A DNA stretch of 64,000 nt from assembly GCA_964548275.1 (NCBI GenBank), contig CAZJQI010000010.1, positions 1 to 64,000 of the forward strand. The letters are read 5' to 3'. This DNA is from JAUVUV01 sp964548275 (lineage in GTDB: Bacteria; Gemmatimonadota; Glassbacteria; GWA2-58-10). A program made the translations under genes and the position numbers. Numbering within the stretch: the stretch's first letter is position 1; each line of letters begins with the position of its first letter. The notes under the pieces are model-generated. The model searched no databases. It had not been told where the DNA came from and worked only from the letters and a program-made list of their open reading frames with translations. Shown in pieces: positions 50,312 to 59,209 of this stretch.

Positions 50312-51448
50312 TCAAAACACACCTACCCTATCGATAACAGCGCCTCCCAGGACAACTTCACCATCGTAGAATACCACTGACTGTCCTGGGGTTACGGCAC
50401 GCTGGGGCAGTTGCATCCGAACCGTAATCCTTTTCTCAGACTCAGGTGTCACTGTGGCAGGTACAGCGGTATGCCGGTAGCGTACTTTGACCCGGGCTTT
50501 AAAGGCTTTCTTTGGGGGATCGACCAGGTAATTGACTCCTGTGGCTTCGAGCCTGTCTGTCATCAGATCAGCGTTTTCGCCCACCACAACAGTATTTGTT
50601 GATGCGTCAATCGAGGTTACATAAGTGGGCCGCCCCAGGGCCACTCCAAGACCCTTTCTCTGGCCGATTGTGTAAAAGGCCGATCCCCTGTGATTTCCCA
50701 GTTTCCGGCCCTGGCTGTCAACCAGCGGACCGGGTTGTGTGTTGGGGTGTGGCCGGGGGCTTCTGTTTTCTAAATCCCTGTAGTTGCGGACAAATTCCTC
50801 CACGCTGGAAGGCTCCACAAAGCAAATCTCCTGGCTTTCTTTCTTGCGCGATACGGCAAGCCCGTATTTCCGGGCAAATTTGCGGACCTCGGCCTTTCTC
50901 AATTCACCCAGGGGAAAAAGCAAACTGGAAAGGACACCACGGGGAATACTCCACAGGAAATAAGACTGGTCTTTATCCGGATCGAATCCGCGGGCGAGAA
51001 AAGGAATACCTTGCCGCTGGGAATTATCCGGTTTCAGAAGTCTCACATAATGGCCGGTAGCAAGAAACTGCGCGCCAAGCTTGCGAGCTTTGTTCAGCAG
51101 GTAGGCAAACTTGATATAACTGTTACAATCCACACAGGGATTCGGAGTCAGTCCGCTGAGATAGCTATCGACAAAACGCCTGATCACTTCCTTCTCGAAC
51201 ACTTCCTTACAATCGAGAACATAATGCGCCGCACCGATTTTTTCGCACACAGCCCGGGCATCGGCAATAGCTTTCAGGTTGCAGCAGCTTTTCTCCGACA
51301 GGTTCTTTTCCCCGTAACAGAAAAGCCGCATTGTCAGCCCCAACACCTCGTATCCCTGTTCTTTAAGCATGGCTGCGGACACCGAGCTGTCCACCCCGCC
51401 ACTCATTGCCACGGCAACTGTCTTTTTCTCCTCCTCAGGAGTTCCCAT
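50312..51448 (-). CDS. mnmA: tRNA-specific 2-thiouridylase
   Basis: MnmA places sulfur on U34 of Lys, Glu and Gln tRNAs. The 378-aa product has the PP-loop AMSGGVDSSVSAAML, GLTPNPCVDCNSYIKF with one catalytic Cys, and SQEICFVE with the second. FYTIGQRKGLG follows, as usual. An extra CGEKNLSEKSCC-like cysteine cluster occurs near residue 45, as in some bacterial MnmA. It is the last gene of the recA-recX-alaS run on this strand. Confidence 0.95.
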   Translation of the reverse strand: MGTPEEEKKTVAVAMSGGVDSSVSAAMLKEQGYEVLGLTMRLFCYGEKNLSEKSCCNLKAIADARAVCEKIGAAHYVLDCKEVFEKEVIRRFVDSYLSGLTPNPCVDCNSYIKFAYLLNKARKLGAQFLATGHYVRLLKPDNSQRQGIPFLARGFDPDKDQSYFLWSIPRGVLSSLLFPLGELRKAEVRKFARKYGLAVSRKKESQEICFVEPSSVEEFVRNYRDLENRSPRPHPNTQPGPLVDSQGRKLGNHRGSAFYTIGQRKGLGVALGRPTYVTSIDASTNTVVVGENADLMTDRLEATGVNYLVDPPKKAFKARVKVRYRHTAVPATVTPESEKRITVRMQLPQRAVTPGQSVVFYDGEVVLGGAVIDRVGVF

Positions 51449-51490
51449 CCAGCCTTCCTCCGGAACCCGGGATGATTTATATCAAAAGGC

Positions 51491-52234
51491 TTAATCCTTT
51501 ATGAATGAAACCAACTCTGCGAGAGGTTGCGCCTGCGGTTGCTCGCAGCCGACCAGGCCGGACAACCTGACTTCGAGTTCTTTCAGCGCCCGGTCAACAG
51601 GCGCGGCCCTCCCGAACCATTGTTTCAATTCATTGTAGTAAAGCCACCGGGCTGCAGAGCTGATTCCCTTATTAATTTCAATATCGGATATACCCAGTGC
51701 CCGGATAAGCTCTGTAAAGGGATTCAGTTCCAGCAGGTCTGCCGGAGCAGAACCTGCGCTGTCAAGGGCAGCCAGGCAACCTTTTATACCAAAGGTTTCA
51801 GCCAGGGCCAGAGACAAAGGCCTGGAGTTTGAAACCGTCTCTCCTGCTATCAGCTCCATAGGCCAGGTAAAAAGAGTATCCGCGGTTAATAAAAGCTGGG
51901 CCTGGGAATATTTTTTACTGAGTCGGCTCCAGACACTTTTATCGTTTTCGCTGTTATTTTCGATCTCCAGTTGGGTCAGAAGCAGGAATGCGCGCAGTAA
52001 AGATTCGGAAGCCACGAGCAGGCCGGAAGAAAAATTGCTCCCTCTGGACTGTGCCAGGATTTGCAAAAAAAGCGGCAGCCCTCTGGGCGCACCCGGAGCC
52101 TTGAGTACTGCGGCCATAGACTGGCGCAAAGAGTCCGGGTAGTGTTCCTTATCCAGAGCGGCCAGGAAGTTATCGAGTGCAGCCTCGAATTTTTCCCTGT
52201 TTCGCTTAAAGTTATCTATAATCGTGTTATTCAT
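51491..52234 (-). CDS. degenerate polyprenyl-synthase-like protein
   Basis: The 247-aa helical product has no clear family motif, but its layout follows trans-isoprenyl diphosphate synthases. SLRQSMAAVLKAPGAPR is placed like the LRxAxxYxxxxGGKR region, AQLLLTADTLFTWPMELIA resembles AILAGDALLxxAFELLA, and LAETFGIKGCLAAL resembles the GMxxGQ helix. Both Asp-rich catalytic motifs and the GGKR are missing. It would be catalytically dead if this reading is right. It starts inside the alaS stop (4-nt overlap), so it is co-translated with alaS. Alternatively it is an unrelated helical protein. Confidence 0.45.
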   Translation of the reverse strand: MNNTIIDNFKRNREKFEAALDNFLAALDKEHYPDSLRQSMAAVLKAPGAPRGLPLFLQILAQSRGSNFSSGLLVASESLLRAFLLLTQLEIENNSENDKSVWSRLSKKYSQAQLLLTADTLFTWPMELIAGETVSNSRPLSLALAETFGIKGCLAALDSAGSAPADLLELNPFTELIRALGISDIEINKGISSAARWLYYNELKQWFGRAAPVDRALKELEVRLSGLVGCEQPQAQPLAELVSFIKD

Positions 52235-54861
52235 ACAGACAGCGCATCCCGCACCAATTTGGGAAAAGCCTCCACCGCCTCGGCAAGTTTCTCCACCTTT
52301 TTTCCACCGGCAGTGGCAAGATGCGGTTTCCCCCCACCGCCACCACCGGCGATTCTGGCAACTTTGCCTACCAAATCACCGGCTTTCAGCCTCCCATCCT
52401 TGACCAGATTATCAGTCACCGCGCAAACGAATATCAGCTTGCCCTCTTTTTCTGCGCCGAACAGCGCAGCCCCCTTTTTGCACTTCTCCCGGAAGGCGTC
52501 ACCCATCCCTTTGAGCGCCTCCAAGTCGGCATCCTCTATGACTTCACTGACAATTTTTTCCCCATCCGGTAAAAGTTCAGCCTGATCGATAAATTCATCG
52601 ATTTTTTCTTTCGAGGCCTGCGTTTTAAATTTGGCGAGTTCTTTCTGAAGCGCCTTCTGTTCATCGAGCAAGGCCCTGACTCGCCCGGGAAGCTCGCCGG
52701 GAGCTATGGCAAAAGAACGCTCGAGCTCGCTCACGATATGGCTTCGCTTCAGAAGGTAGGCGGCGGCGCGTTCGCCTGTGAATGCCTCGATCCTCCTGAT
52801 ACCAGCGGCCACACTCGACCCGGAAACAATCACGAAAACCCCGATCTGGCCTGTCGCGCTCACATGGGTTCCTCCGCAGAGCTCCTTTGTGAAATCCTCC
52901 ACTTCGATCACCCTCACGCGCTGCTCGTACTTTTCCCCGAAAAGGGCCATTGCCCCCTGGTCGAGAGCTTTCTCGTAGTCTGTCTCATACCATTTGACCG
53001 GCCGGTTTGCCCGGATCTGTTCATTAACCCCGCTTTCAATCTTGAGGATCAATTCATCTGCCACTTTCTCGTAGTGGTGAAAATCAAAGCGCAGATAGTC
53101 CGGCGAGACCAGCGAACCGGCCTGTGTGGCCGCCTCCCCCAGTTCCTGAAGCAGGACACGGTGCATGAGGTGGGTTGCGGTGTGATTGCGCGCGGTTGCC
53201 AGGCGTCTTTGTTCATCGATCTGAGCCTTTACCCCGGAACCGGCTTCCACACTTTCCATGCCTCCGGTGATAAACTCGCCGCTATGGACGATAAGCAATC
53301 CTGAGCGCTGCACATCGTTAACTTTGAACTCGAAACCCGGCCCTTGGATCACTCCCTGGTCAGCCACCTGGCCGCCACTCTCGGGATAAAACGGTGTGGC
53401 ATCGAGAATCAGGGTATTTTCATCTACGCCCAGAACCTTTGATTCAACCTCTGTCCTGTCGTAGCCCAGAAACTCGCTCTTCTCCCCTGCATTCAGCCGC
53501 GAGGCCCAGCGCTCTGCAACAACCGACTGTGCCGCGAACCTGCCCTCTGCGCGGGATTTTTCCTGCCTGGAGGCCATACTGGCCCGGAAAGCCTCCTCGT
53601 CCACTCTCAGTCCCTTTTCCCGGGCCATCAGAACTGTCAGGTCAAGCGGGAAGCCGTAGGTATCGTAAAGCTTGAAAGCATCCTCCCCGCTGATTTTCTC
53701 TCCTGCCTGTTTGATAACCTTTTCGGCCACTTCCTGGAAAAGTTCGAGTCCCCGGTCCAAGGTCGCTCCAAAACCCTCCTCCTCGGCCTTGATCACCCGG
53801 GATATGTGCTGCGAGTGCCTGACCAGCTCGGGGTAGGCCTCGCCCATGGTGTCGGCAACCGTGGAGACCAGTCTGTAAAGAAACGGCTCGCGCATGCCGA
53901 GTTCCCTTCCAAATCGCGCCGCCCGGCGAAGGATGCGGCGCACCACATAGCCCCTGCCCTCATTGCCGGGGATAGCTCCATCGGCCAGAGAGAAAGCAAG
54001 CATACGGACATGGTCGGCGATTACGCGGTGGGCCGTTCCGCGCTCACCAGGCTGGTAGTCCACTCCGCTGATCTCGTTTACCTGTTGGATCAGGGGTTGG
54101 AAAATGTCAGTATCGTAGTTGGAGTCCTTGCCCTGAAGTACGGCGCAGATTCGCTCGAAACCCATTCCGGTATCCACATGCGCTTCCTGCAACGGGGTCA
54201 GGGAGCCGTCCACTTGCCGTTCGAAGCGGATAAAAACCAGGTTCCAGATCTCGACAAACCTGTCGCTGCCGCTGTTTATGCCTTTTTCAGGATCTGCGGC
54301 AAGAGAGATGTCAGCCGGCTCAGGCCCGAGATCGATATGAATCTCGCTGCAGGGGCCGCACGGCCCCACGTCGCCCATCTCCCAGAAATTATCCTTGTCG
54401 AACCTGAAAATCCGGTCTTTGTCAATATCGGTTTCGCTCTTCCACAGTTCCTCGGCCTCGTCGTCTTCAACGTGCACTGTGGCGTAAAGGCGCTCTTTTG
54501 GCAGCTTCCACACCTCGGTCAGCAGTTCCCAGGCCCAGATGATGGCCTCGCGCTTATCGTAATCACCGAAACTCCAGTTGCCCAGCATCTCGAAAAAGGT
54601 GTGATGACTGTAATCTTTTCCCACATCTTCCAGGTCGTTGTGCTTGCCTGCGACTCGGATGCATTTCTGGCTGTTCACTGCACGGGTATAATCGCGCCTG
54701 CCGGTTCCAAGAAAAACATCCTTGAACTGGTTCATTCCGGCGTTGATAAACAGCAGGGTCGGGTCATCAATCGGTACCACCGGAACGCCGGGCACGACAG
54801 TATGCCCCTTGGATTTGAAGAAATCGATAAATTCCTGCCTTATTTCCCGGGATTTTTTCAT
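52231..54861 (-). CDS. alaS: alanyl-tRNA synthetase
   Basis: AlaS charges tRNA-Ala and edits mischarged Ser and Gly. The 876-aa product has the class II core (FFKSKGHTVVPG, LLFINAGMNQFKD, GMGFER), then the editing domain with HTATHLMH and CGGTHVSATGQIG that bind zinc. A C-terminal C-Ala domain ends with a Gly-rich AGGGGGGKPHLATAGG segment. ATG 54861 marks the conserved MKKSREIRQEFIDFF start. It follows recX by 124 nt and overlaps the next gene by 4 nt. Confidence 0.97.
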   Translation of the reverse strand: MKKSREIRQEFIDFFKSKGHTVVPGVPVVPIDDPTLLFINAGMNQFKDVFLGTGRRDYTRAVNSQKCIRVAGKHNDLEDVGKDYSHHTFFEMLGNWSFGDYDKREAIIWAWELLTEVWKLPKERLYATVHVEDDEAEELWKSETDIDKDRIFRFDKDNFWEMGDVGPCGPCSEIHIDLGPEPADISLAADPEKGINSGSDRFVEIWNLVFIRFERQVDGSLTPLQEAHVDTGMGFERICAVLQGKDSNYDTDIFQPLIQQVNEISGVDYQPGERGTAHRVIADHVRMLAFSLADGAIPGNEGRGYVVRRILRRAARFGRELGMREPFLYRLVSTVADTMGEAYPELVRHSQHISRVIKAEEEGFGATLDRGLELFQEVAEKVIKQAGEKISGEDAFKLYDTYGFPLDLTVLMAREKGLRVDEEAFRASMASRQEKSRAEGRFAAQSVVAERWASRLNAGEKSEFLGYDRTEVESKVLGVDENTLILDATPFYPESGGQVADQGVIQGPGFEFKVNDVQRSGLLIVHSGEFITGGMESVEAGSGVKAQIDEQRRLATARNHTATHLMHRVLLQELGEAATQAGSLVSPDYLRFDFHHYEKVADELILKIESGVNEQIRANRPVKWYETDYEKALDQGAMALFGEKYEQRVRVIEVEDFTKELCGGTHVSATGQIGVFVIVSGSSVAAGIRRIEAFTGERAAAYLLKRSHIVSELERSFAIAPGELPGRVRALLDEQKALQKELAKFKTQASKEKIDEFIDQAELLPDGEKIVSEVIEDADLEALKGMGDAFREKCKKGAALFGAEKEGKLIFVCAVTDNLVKDGRLKAGDLVGKVARIAGGGGGGKPHLATAGGKKVEKLAEAVEAFPKLVRDALSV

Positions 54862-54985
54862 TATTCTTCTCGATTGTTCATTTCTCAAGTGACTGAAAAA
54901 GCTGTGCACTGCCCGGGGAGAGAAAATAAATTCAATTCGAGCCGGATTAAGGGACTAAATCTGCAATAAATATTTGCCGCAAGTT

Positions 54986-55510
54986 TCAATTACTTTTGCC
55001 GGTGGGTTCGAGAATCCGTTTGACAGCTCTGAGTGCGGCCGCTTTCGCGAATCCGCGGGAGGAAAGAAAGCGGAACAATCTAACTTTTTGTTCGGACGGC
55101 TTCAGGTTCTGAAAGGTAGCCAGTTTTTTCCGGGCCGCAGTCTCAGCCAGCAGGTTCTCTTCGAGGCCCTCCTCTGCCAGAACAAATGCAACCGCCTCCT
55201 CGGCCGTATCCCTTCTCACCCCGCGTTTTATCAGCTCACTCACAACCGCCAGCGCAGCACGGGGAGATCGCTTGAATCGCTGACGGGTATATTCGCGGGC
55301 AAATGCCGGATCGTCCACATGTCCCAACTCTGAAAGCCTCGCCAGCACCCTTTGGATAACCGGCTGCTCGAAGTTTCGCAGGAGCTTGGTCTCAAGCTCA
55401 CGGGCCGCGTGCTGACGGCGGGCCAGCAAGTTCAGCGCCCTGGCCATTGCCCGATCGTATTCCTCGGGAGTTTCATCTGTATTTTCCAACTTTGGGGACA
55501 TTTCAGCCAA
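54986..55510 (-). CDS. recX: RecX regulator of RecA
   Basis: RecX binds and caps RecA filaments. The 174-aa all-helical product shows ALNLLARRQHAARELETKL, LSELGHVDDPAFAREYTRQR and SELIKRGV, the usual three-helix repeats. It lies 18 nt after recA and upstream of alaS. The gene order recA-recX-alaS is also found in E. coli. Confidence 0.93.
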   Translation of the reverse strand: MAEMSPKLENTDETPEEYDRAMARALNLLARRQHAARELETKLLRNFEQPVIQRVLARLSELGHVDDPAFAREYTRQRFKRSPRAALAVVSELIKRGVRRDTAEEAVAFVLAEEGLEENLLAETAARKKLATFQNLKPSEQKVRLFRFLSSRGFAKAAALRAVKRILEPTGKSN

Positions 55511-55528
55511 AATGCGATCTTACAGCTT

Positions 55529-56578
55529 CTATTTTCCCGGCCCTTCCTGAGCCTCCGGCTCCTTATCTTTCCCTGGTAGCAGACCGACCTTTTTTTTGAC
55601 CTCGGTATCGATTGCCCTGAAAATGTCCTCGTTTTCCTCGAGAAAATTTTTCACGTTTTCCCGGCCCTGCCCCAGCCGCTCGGCACCGTAAGAGAACCAG
55701 GCACCGCTTTTTTCTATTATCCCGGTGCTGACAGCCAGATCCAGCAGTGTACCTGCGTAACTAATCCCTTTATCGAACATTATGTCGAACTCAGCATCCC
55801 TGAAAGGCGGGGCGACTTTGTTCTTGACCACTTTCACCCGTGAACGGAGTCCCAGCACTTGTTCGGCGTCCTTGATATTTCCCACCTTGCGTATATCAAG
55901 CCGCAGGGAGGAATAGAACTTGAGCGCCCGGCCGCCCGTGGTGGTTTCCGGGTTGCCGAACATCACCCCGATCTTCTCGCGTAACTGGTTGATAAAGATC
56001 ATCGCGGTGTGGCTTTTGTGGATCGTGGAGGTGAGTTTGCGCATGGCCTGGCTCATCAGGCGCGCCTGCAGCCCCATGTGCGAATCCCCCATCTCTCCTT
56101 CGATTTCCGCCCTTGGAACAAGCGCGGCAACCGAATCTATAACCACTACGTCGACAGCATTGGAGCGTACCAGCACCTCGGCGATATCCAGGGCCTGTTC
56201 GCCGGTGTCCGGCTGGGAAATCAGCAGGTTGTCCAGGTCAACACCGAGCTTGGCTGCATAACTCGGATCAAGCGCATGTTCGGCGTCGATAAAGGCCACC
56301 GTGCCACCCGTTTTCTGTGCGTTGGCGATCACATGCAGCGCCAGGGTTGTCTTGCCTGATGCTTCAGGTCCGAAAATCTCGGTTACCCTTCCACGCGGTA
56401 CGCCGCCGATTCCTGTTGCCAGGTCGAGGTTGAGCGCCCCGGTGGAGATTGCCTCCACACGCACCCTGGCGCCTTCCTCGCCCAGTTTCATGATCGATCC
56501 CTGACCGTACTGCCGTTCAATGTGGCTGATTGCCAGGCTAATCGCCTTCTCTTTTTCTTTTGCCATGTCGGTCGCCAT
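55529..56578 (-). CDS. recA: recombinase RecA
   Basis: RecA forms filaments on single-stranded DNA for recombination and SOS induction. The 349-aa product has the Walker A GPEASGKTTLALH, VVVIDSVAALVPRAE, INQLREKIGVMFGNPETTTGG (L2 loop) and ALKFYSSLRLDIRK. ATG 56578 follows AGGGGG at 6 nt. The longer frame adds an unconserved N-terminus. A strong promoter and a palindrome lie just upstream. Confidence 0.98.
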   Translation of the reverse strand: MATDMAKEKEKAISLAISHIERQYGQGSIMKLGEEGARVRVEAISTGALNLDLATGIGGVPRGRVTEIFGPEASGKTTLALHVIANAQKTGGTVAFIDAEHALDPSYAAKLGVDLDNLLISQPDTGEQALDIAEVLVRSNAVDVVVIDSVAALVPRAEIEGEMGDSHMGLQARLMSQAMRKLTSTIHKSHTAMIFINQLREKIGVMFGNPETTTGGRALKFYSSLRLDIRKVGNIKDAEQVLGLRSRVKVVKNKVAPPFRDAEFDIMFDKGISYAGTLLDLAVSTGIIEKSGAWFSYGAERLGQGRENVKNFLEENEDIFRAIDTEVKKKVGLLPGKDKEPEAQEGPGK

Positions 56579-56588
56579 GACGACCCCC

Positions 56589-56603
56589 TGAAAAACGTTT
56601 TCA
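56589..56603. promoter_or_regulatory. palindrome in the recA leader, possible operator
   Basis: TGAAAAACGTTTTCA is a near-perfect palindrome centred on CG, with a perfect AAAACGTTTT core. It lies between the recA -10 box and the ribosome-binding site. Its place fits an SOS-type repressor, but it matches no LexA box that I know. Confidence 0.4.
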
Positions 56604-56624
56604 AAGTTTAAAAATGATTTGGAA

Positions 56625-56653
56625 ATAATACCTTTAGCCCCTGCCTTTGTCAA
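56625..56653 (-). promoter_or_regulatory. recA promoter
   Basis: On the minus strand TTGACA (56653-56648) and TATTAT (56630-56625) are 17 nt apart, about 47 nt before the recA ATG. It gives recA its own transcription start downstream of the B3/B4 gene. Confidence 0.7.
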
Positions 56654-56661
56654 TACCGTCT

Positions 56662-57339
56662 CTAGCCCACGATCTGGCCCATCCTGGTATCCGGCTGGCC
56701 TCCGCCGAAACGGGAGACCTGGTCGGCAGTGAACTGGGCGTGGCCGTCGAGAACCTCCTCCGATACCTCATACGGGGCGAAAATCACCACGAGAGCGCGG
56801 CTGGTCTGCTCGCGTATCCGGGTGCGGTCGCTGTCCGCGGTGGGGGAACCGAACGGCCCGGTTTGGTCGAACAGGCCGTAGCGGCCATCTAGATGAACGC
56901 TCTCCTTGCGGATTCCGTCGAAAGATTCCCCCGGCCCTCCTTTGCGCAAATTTATCGCTTCGCCTTGTACGTAATCCAGATCGTAAAGCCCCACAGGAAG
57001 CAGGTAGGAGAGGCTGCAGTAATTTATCGTGTCCACAAGCGAGTTGATCCGGTAGAGGTCCTTTCCATGGAGCGCACGCCGAAGGAGCGCCTCGGATGAG
57101 GGACGCAGCTTGGTCGGGTCGATGCCGATTGCGCGGTAGAGCTGGCGGGCCGCCTGTATCCCGGGCACCTCGCCTATCGAGACATCCCGGTATCTGGCGG
57201 CAAGCTCAGTGCAGAAAGGCTGGAAAACCGCCCAGAGGCCTTCCGCTTTGTCAATCTCCAGGCCCTCGGCCACTACCGAGGCCAGGCGGACCTTCTTTGC
57301 AAGTTCAGGGTCAATCTCGATTCGCGGATCAAGCGCCAA
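56662..57339 (-). CDS. B3/B4 tRNA-binding-domain protein
   Basis: The 225-aa product resembles stand-alone B3/B4 domains of the phenylalanyl-tRNA synthetase beta chain. Motifs fit that domain: PGIQAARQLYRAIGIDPTKLRPSSEALLRR is shown here only by its key parts IQAARQLYR and RPSSEALLRR; also SLVDTINYCSLSYLLPVG, and a late SDRTRIREQT. Such proteins may act as trans-editing factors or bind amino acids; their roles are mostly unknown. It ends 84 nt before recA, which has a separate promoter. Confidence 0.8.
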   Translation of the reverse strand: MALDPRIEIDPELAKKVRLASVVAEGLEIDKAEGLWAVFQPFCTELAARYRDVSIGEVPGIQAARQLYRAIGIDPTKLRPSSEALLRRALHGKDLYRINSLVDTINYCSLSYLLPVGLYDLDYVQGEAINLRKGGPGESFDGIRKESVHLDGRYGLFDQTGPFGSPTADSDRTRIREQTSRALVVIFAPYEVSEEVLDGHAQFTADQVSRFGGGQPDTRMGQIVG

Positions 57340-57453
57340 AACAAACCTCCGGTTTGATGTTTAGAGCTAAACTCGTTTCTCCCCGAGAGACTCATCCGGA
57401 TAAGGGTTTCTCTTTGGAATATAACACACAGCGCGTGTCAGGCAAGAGGGGAT

Positions 57454-57495
57454 AAAAAAAATCCCTGCTCGCTTGCTTTAGAGCGAGCAGGGATT
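57454..57495 (-). terminator. intrinsic terminator
   Basis: A 13-bp stem (57460-57472 with 57482-57494) ends in a long A-run on the plus strand, which is a U-run for minus-strand RNA. It terminates the small membrane-protein gene at 57528-57935. Confidence 0.9.
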
Positions 57496-57527
57496 CAAGG
57501 TTAAATAATTGTCTTGACTCGGTTAAA

Positions 57528-57935
57528 TCAGGCCTCGGATGTACTTTCGCTTTCGACTTTCTCTACAGGTTTCAACTGAGCAGCCTGCGCAGTGATCAGT
57601 TGCTCTTGCAGGCGCATCGCACGTTCCCGCTGGGGTTTGGTCAGCATGTGGTAAACAATCAGGGCGACCCCACCGAGCAGAAATACCAGGCCGAAACCAA
57701 AAGTTTCGTCGTCTCCATATCCGGCAATAAAGGTTATTACCATACCAAGACCCGCAGCAGCAAGAAGCAGGCCCCAGAGCAGAGACCCGGTTCCGGGAGT
57801 GGAAACCTTGGTGGTGGCCGGATTGATCCCCTGCTTGATCAGCTCCATCCGCTCCTGATGGCGACGGGACCCAACAAAATAAACGATCAGCACGACCATT
57901 GCAAACATAGCGATAGGTACCAGACTGTTTAGCAT
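57528..57935 (-). CDS. small membrane protein, DUF6249-like paralogue 1
   Basis: The 135-aa product has three hydrophobic segments (about 5-22, 52-72, 80-97). A conserved cytoplasmic motif after the first, RRHQERMELIKQGINP, and a charged tail are present. It is clearly paralogous to the next gene upstream (shared LIVYFV, MELI-QGI and FLLGG blocks). The layout resembles DUF6249 proteins of unknown function. It is preceded by AGGAGG, ends in a strong terminator, and lies near a divergent ECF sigma/anti-sigma pair, so it may be part of that regulon. Confidence 0.75.
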   Translation of the reverse strand: MLNSLVPIAMFAMVVLIVYFVGSRRHQERMELIKQGINPATTKVSTPGTGSLLWGLLLAAAGLGMVITFIAGYGDDETFGFGLVFLLGGVALIVYHMLTKPQRERAMRLQEQLITAQAAQLKPVEKVESESTSEA

Positions 57936-58040
57936 GATTACCTCCTGTTGAATTTGAAACTACCAGTTTAGAAAATTGTTCGAAATCTGTATCTGTTTCC
58001 TATGACGCGAATGGTCGAGAAATGATTTCAACTTTTATTG

Positions 58041-58436
58041 TCACGCCATCTGGGTGTTCTTTTCCTGACGAGAGACAGCGTTCACTTTTTTCTCGTACAG
58101 CCGCCTTCCCCACTCGCGCGTGCCTTCGGTCAGCCTGTGGTATAAAAGCAGAGCCCCGCCGAGAAGGAATACGGTTATGATAAAACACAGGGCTTCGATG
58201 TCATCCATATTCCAATTGATGATGAATAAAATAACCCCCGAAACTCCGAGAGCCAGAAAAATCAGGCCACAGCAAAGCGATTTCGAGCCTATCAGCGAGG
58301 AAGGGGCCGGGATGGCGAAAGGCCGGATGCCCTGGCTGATAAGCTCCATCTTCTCACTGTGGCGGTGCGAAACAACAAAATAAACAATTAAAACAATTGC
58401 GGCAAAAACGCCCAGGGGTACCAGTACTTCTTCCAT
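58041..58436 (-). CDS. small membrane protein, DUF6249-like paralogue 2
   Basis: The 131-aa product has the same design as its neighbour: LGVFAAIVLIVYFVVSHRH, then EKMELISQGIRP, two more membrane helices and a basic tail. The two genes arose by tandem duplication and have since diverged considerably. ATG 58436 follows AGGAGG at 6 nt; the longer frame from 58463 is less likely. The gene diverges from the ECF sigma factor across a 180-nt AT-rich region. Confidence 0.75.
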   Translation of the reverse strand: MEEVLVPLGVFAAIVLIVYFVVSHRHSEKMELISQGIRPFAIPAPSSLIGSKSLCCGLIFLALGVSGVILFIINWNMDDIEALCFIITVFLLGGALLLYHRLTEGTREWGRRLYEKKVNAVSRQEKNTQMA

Positions 58437-58618
58437 TTTAACCTCCTGTTGAGTAAAATACACTTAGAATCTTGATTAAATCTACCCATTTTCCTATTCT
58501 GTACACTACGACGCCGGGTTTTTAAAAAAAATTTCAGATTTTTTATTTTTCTGAAAAATTTTTGAAATTTTTCCTGCGAAGCCTGAGTCATATAATTTGA
58601 AAGCTTCGCGCTTCACCT

Positions 58619-59194
58619 TTGATAAAAACTAAAACCGATCTGATGCATAATGCGGAATACGATTTCAGGGAGATCCTGGACACATACCAGGACAAGGTTT
58701 ACAACCAGGCTTATCGCATGCTCGGCAACCGGGAGGATGCAGAGGAGGCCACCCAGGACATTTTCCTGCGGATTCACCGATCGCTGGGTGATTTCAGAGG
58801 TGAGAGCAAGCTTTCGAGCTGGATATACCGGATCGCAGCCAATGTCTGTATCAGCCGGCTTAGAAAAAAACAGTTGAAGACAACAAGCCTGGACGAGCCG
58901 ACAGAAGTAGAAGGAAGGTCGGTATCCGAACTTGTGGCTGATGAGGGAACCGATCCGGAGAGGAATCATGCAGCAAAGGAAATGGCAGAAATTATACGCA
59001 GCGAACTTCGAAGGCTTCCCCCGCTTTGGGCGCAAGCCTTGAGTTTACACTATTTCGGCGGGCAATCTTACGAGGAGGTGGCAGAAGCCATGGAGATCCC
59101 AAAGCCTACAGTGGCCACATACATCTCAAGAGGCAAGAAACAGCTCGCCAAACAAATTATTGCGCTGACAGGTAAGGAAGGGTTATTTTTCTAG
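58619..59194 (+). CDS. ECF-type RNA polymerase sigma factor
   Basis: The 191-aa product has sigma region 2 (about 15-85; YNQAYRMLGNREDAEEATQDIF and SWIYRIAANVC) and region 4 (about 130-185; LPPLWAQALSLHYFGGQSYEEVAEAMEIPKPTVATYISRGK). No region 3 is present. Such factors redirect polymerase in response to envelope or other stress. ATG 58643 is an alternative start; no good ribosome-binding site precedes either. The anti-sigma gene follows after 15 nt. Confidence 0.93.
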   Translation: MIKTKTDLMHNAEYDFREILDTYQDKVYNQAYRMLGNREDAEEATQDIFLRIHRSLGDFRGESKLSSWIYRIAANVCISRLRKKQLKTTSLDEPTEVEGRSVSELVADEGTDPERNHAAKEMAEIIRSELRRLPPLWAQALSLHYFGGQSYEEVAEAMEIPKPTVATYISRGKKQLAKQIIALTGKEGLFF

Positions 59195-59209
59195 ACAGGG
59201 AGGGTAATC

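Noticed and set aside
53806..54969. 387-codon open frame antisense to alaS
   Set aside because: AlaS motifs are complete on the other strand; this frame has none.
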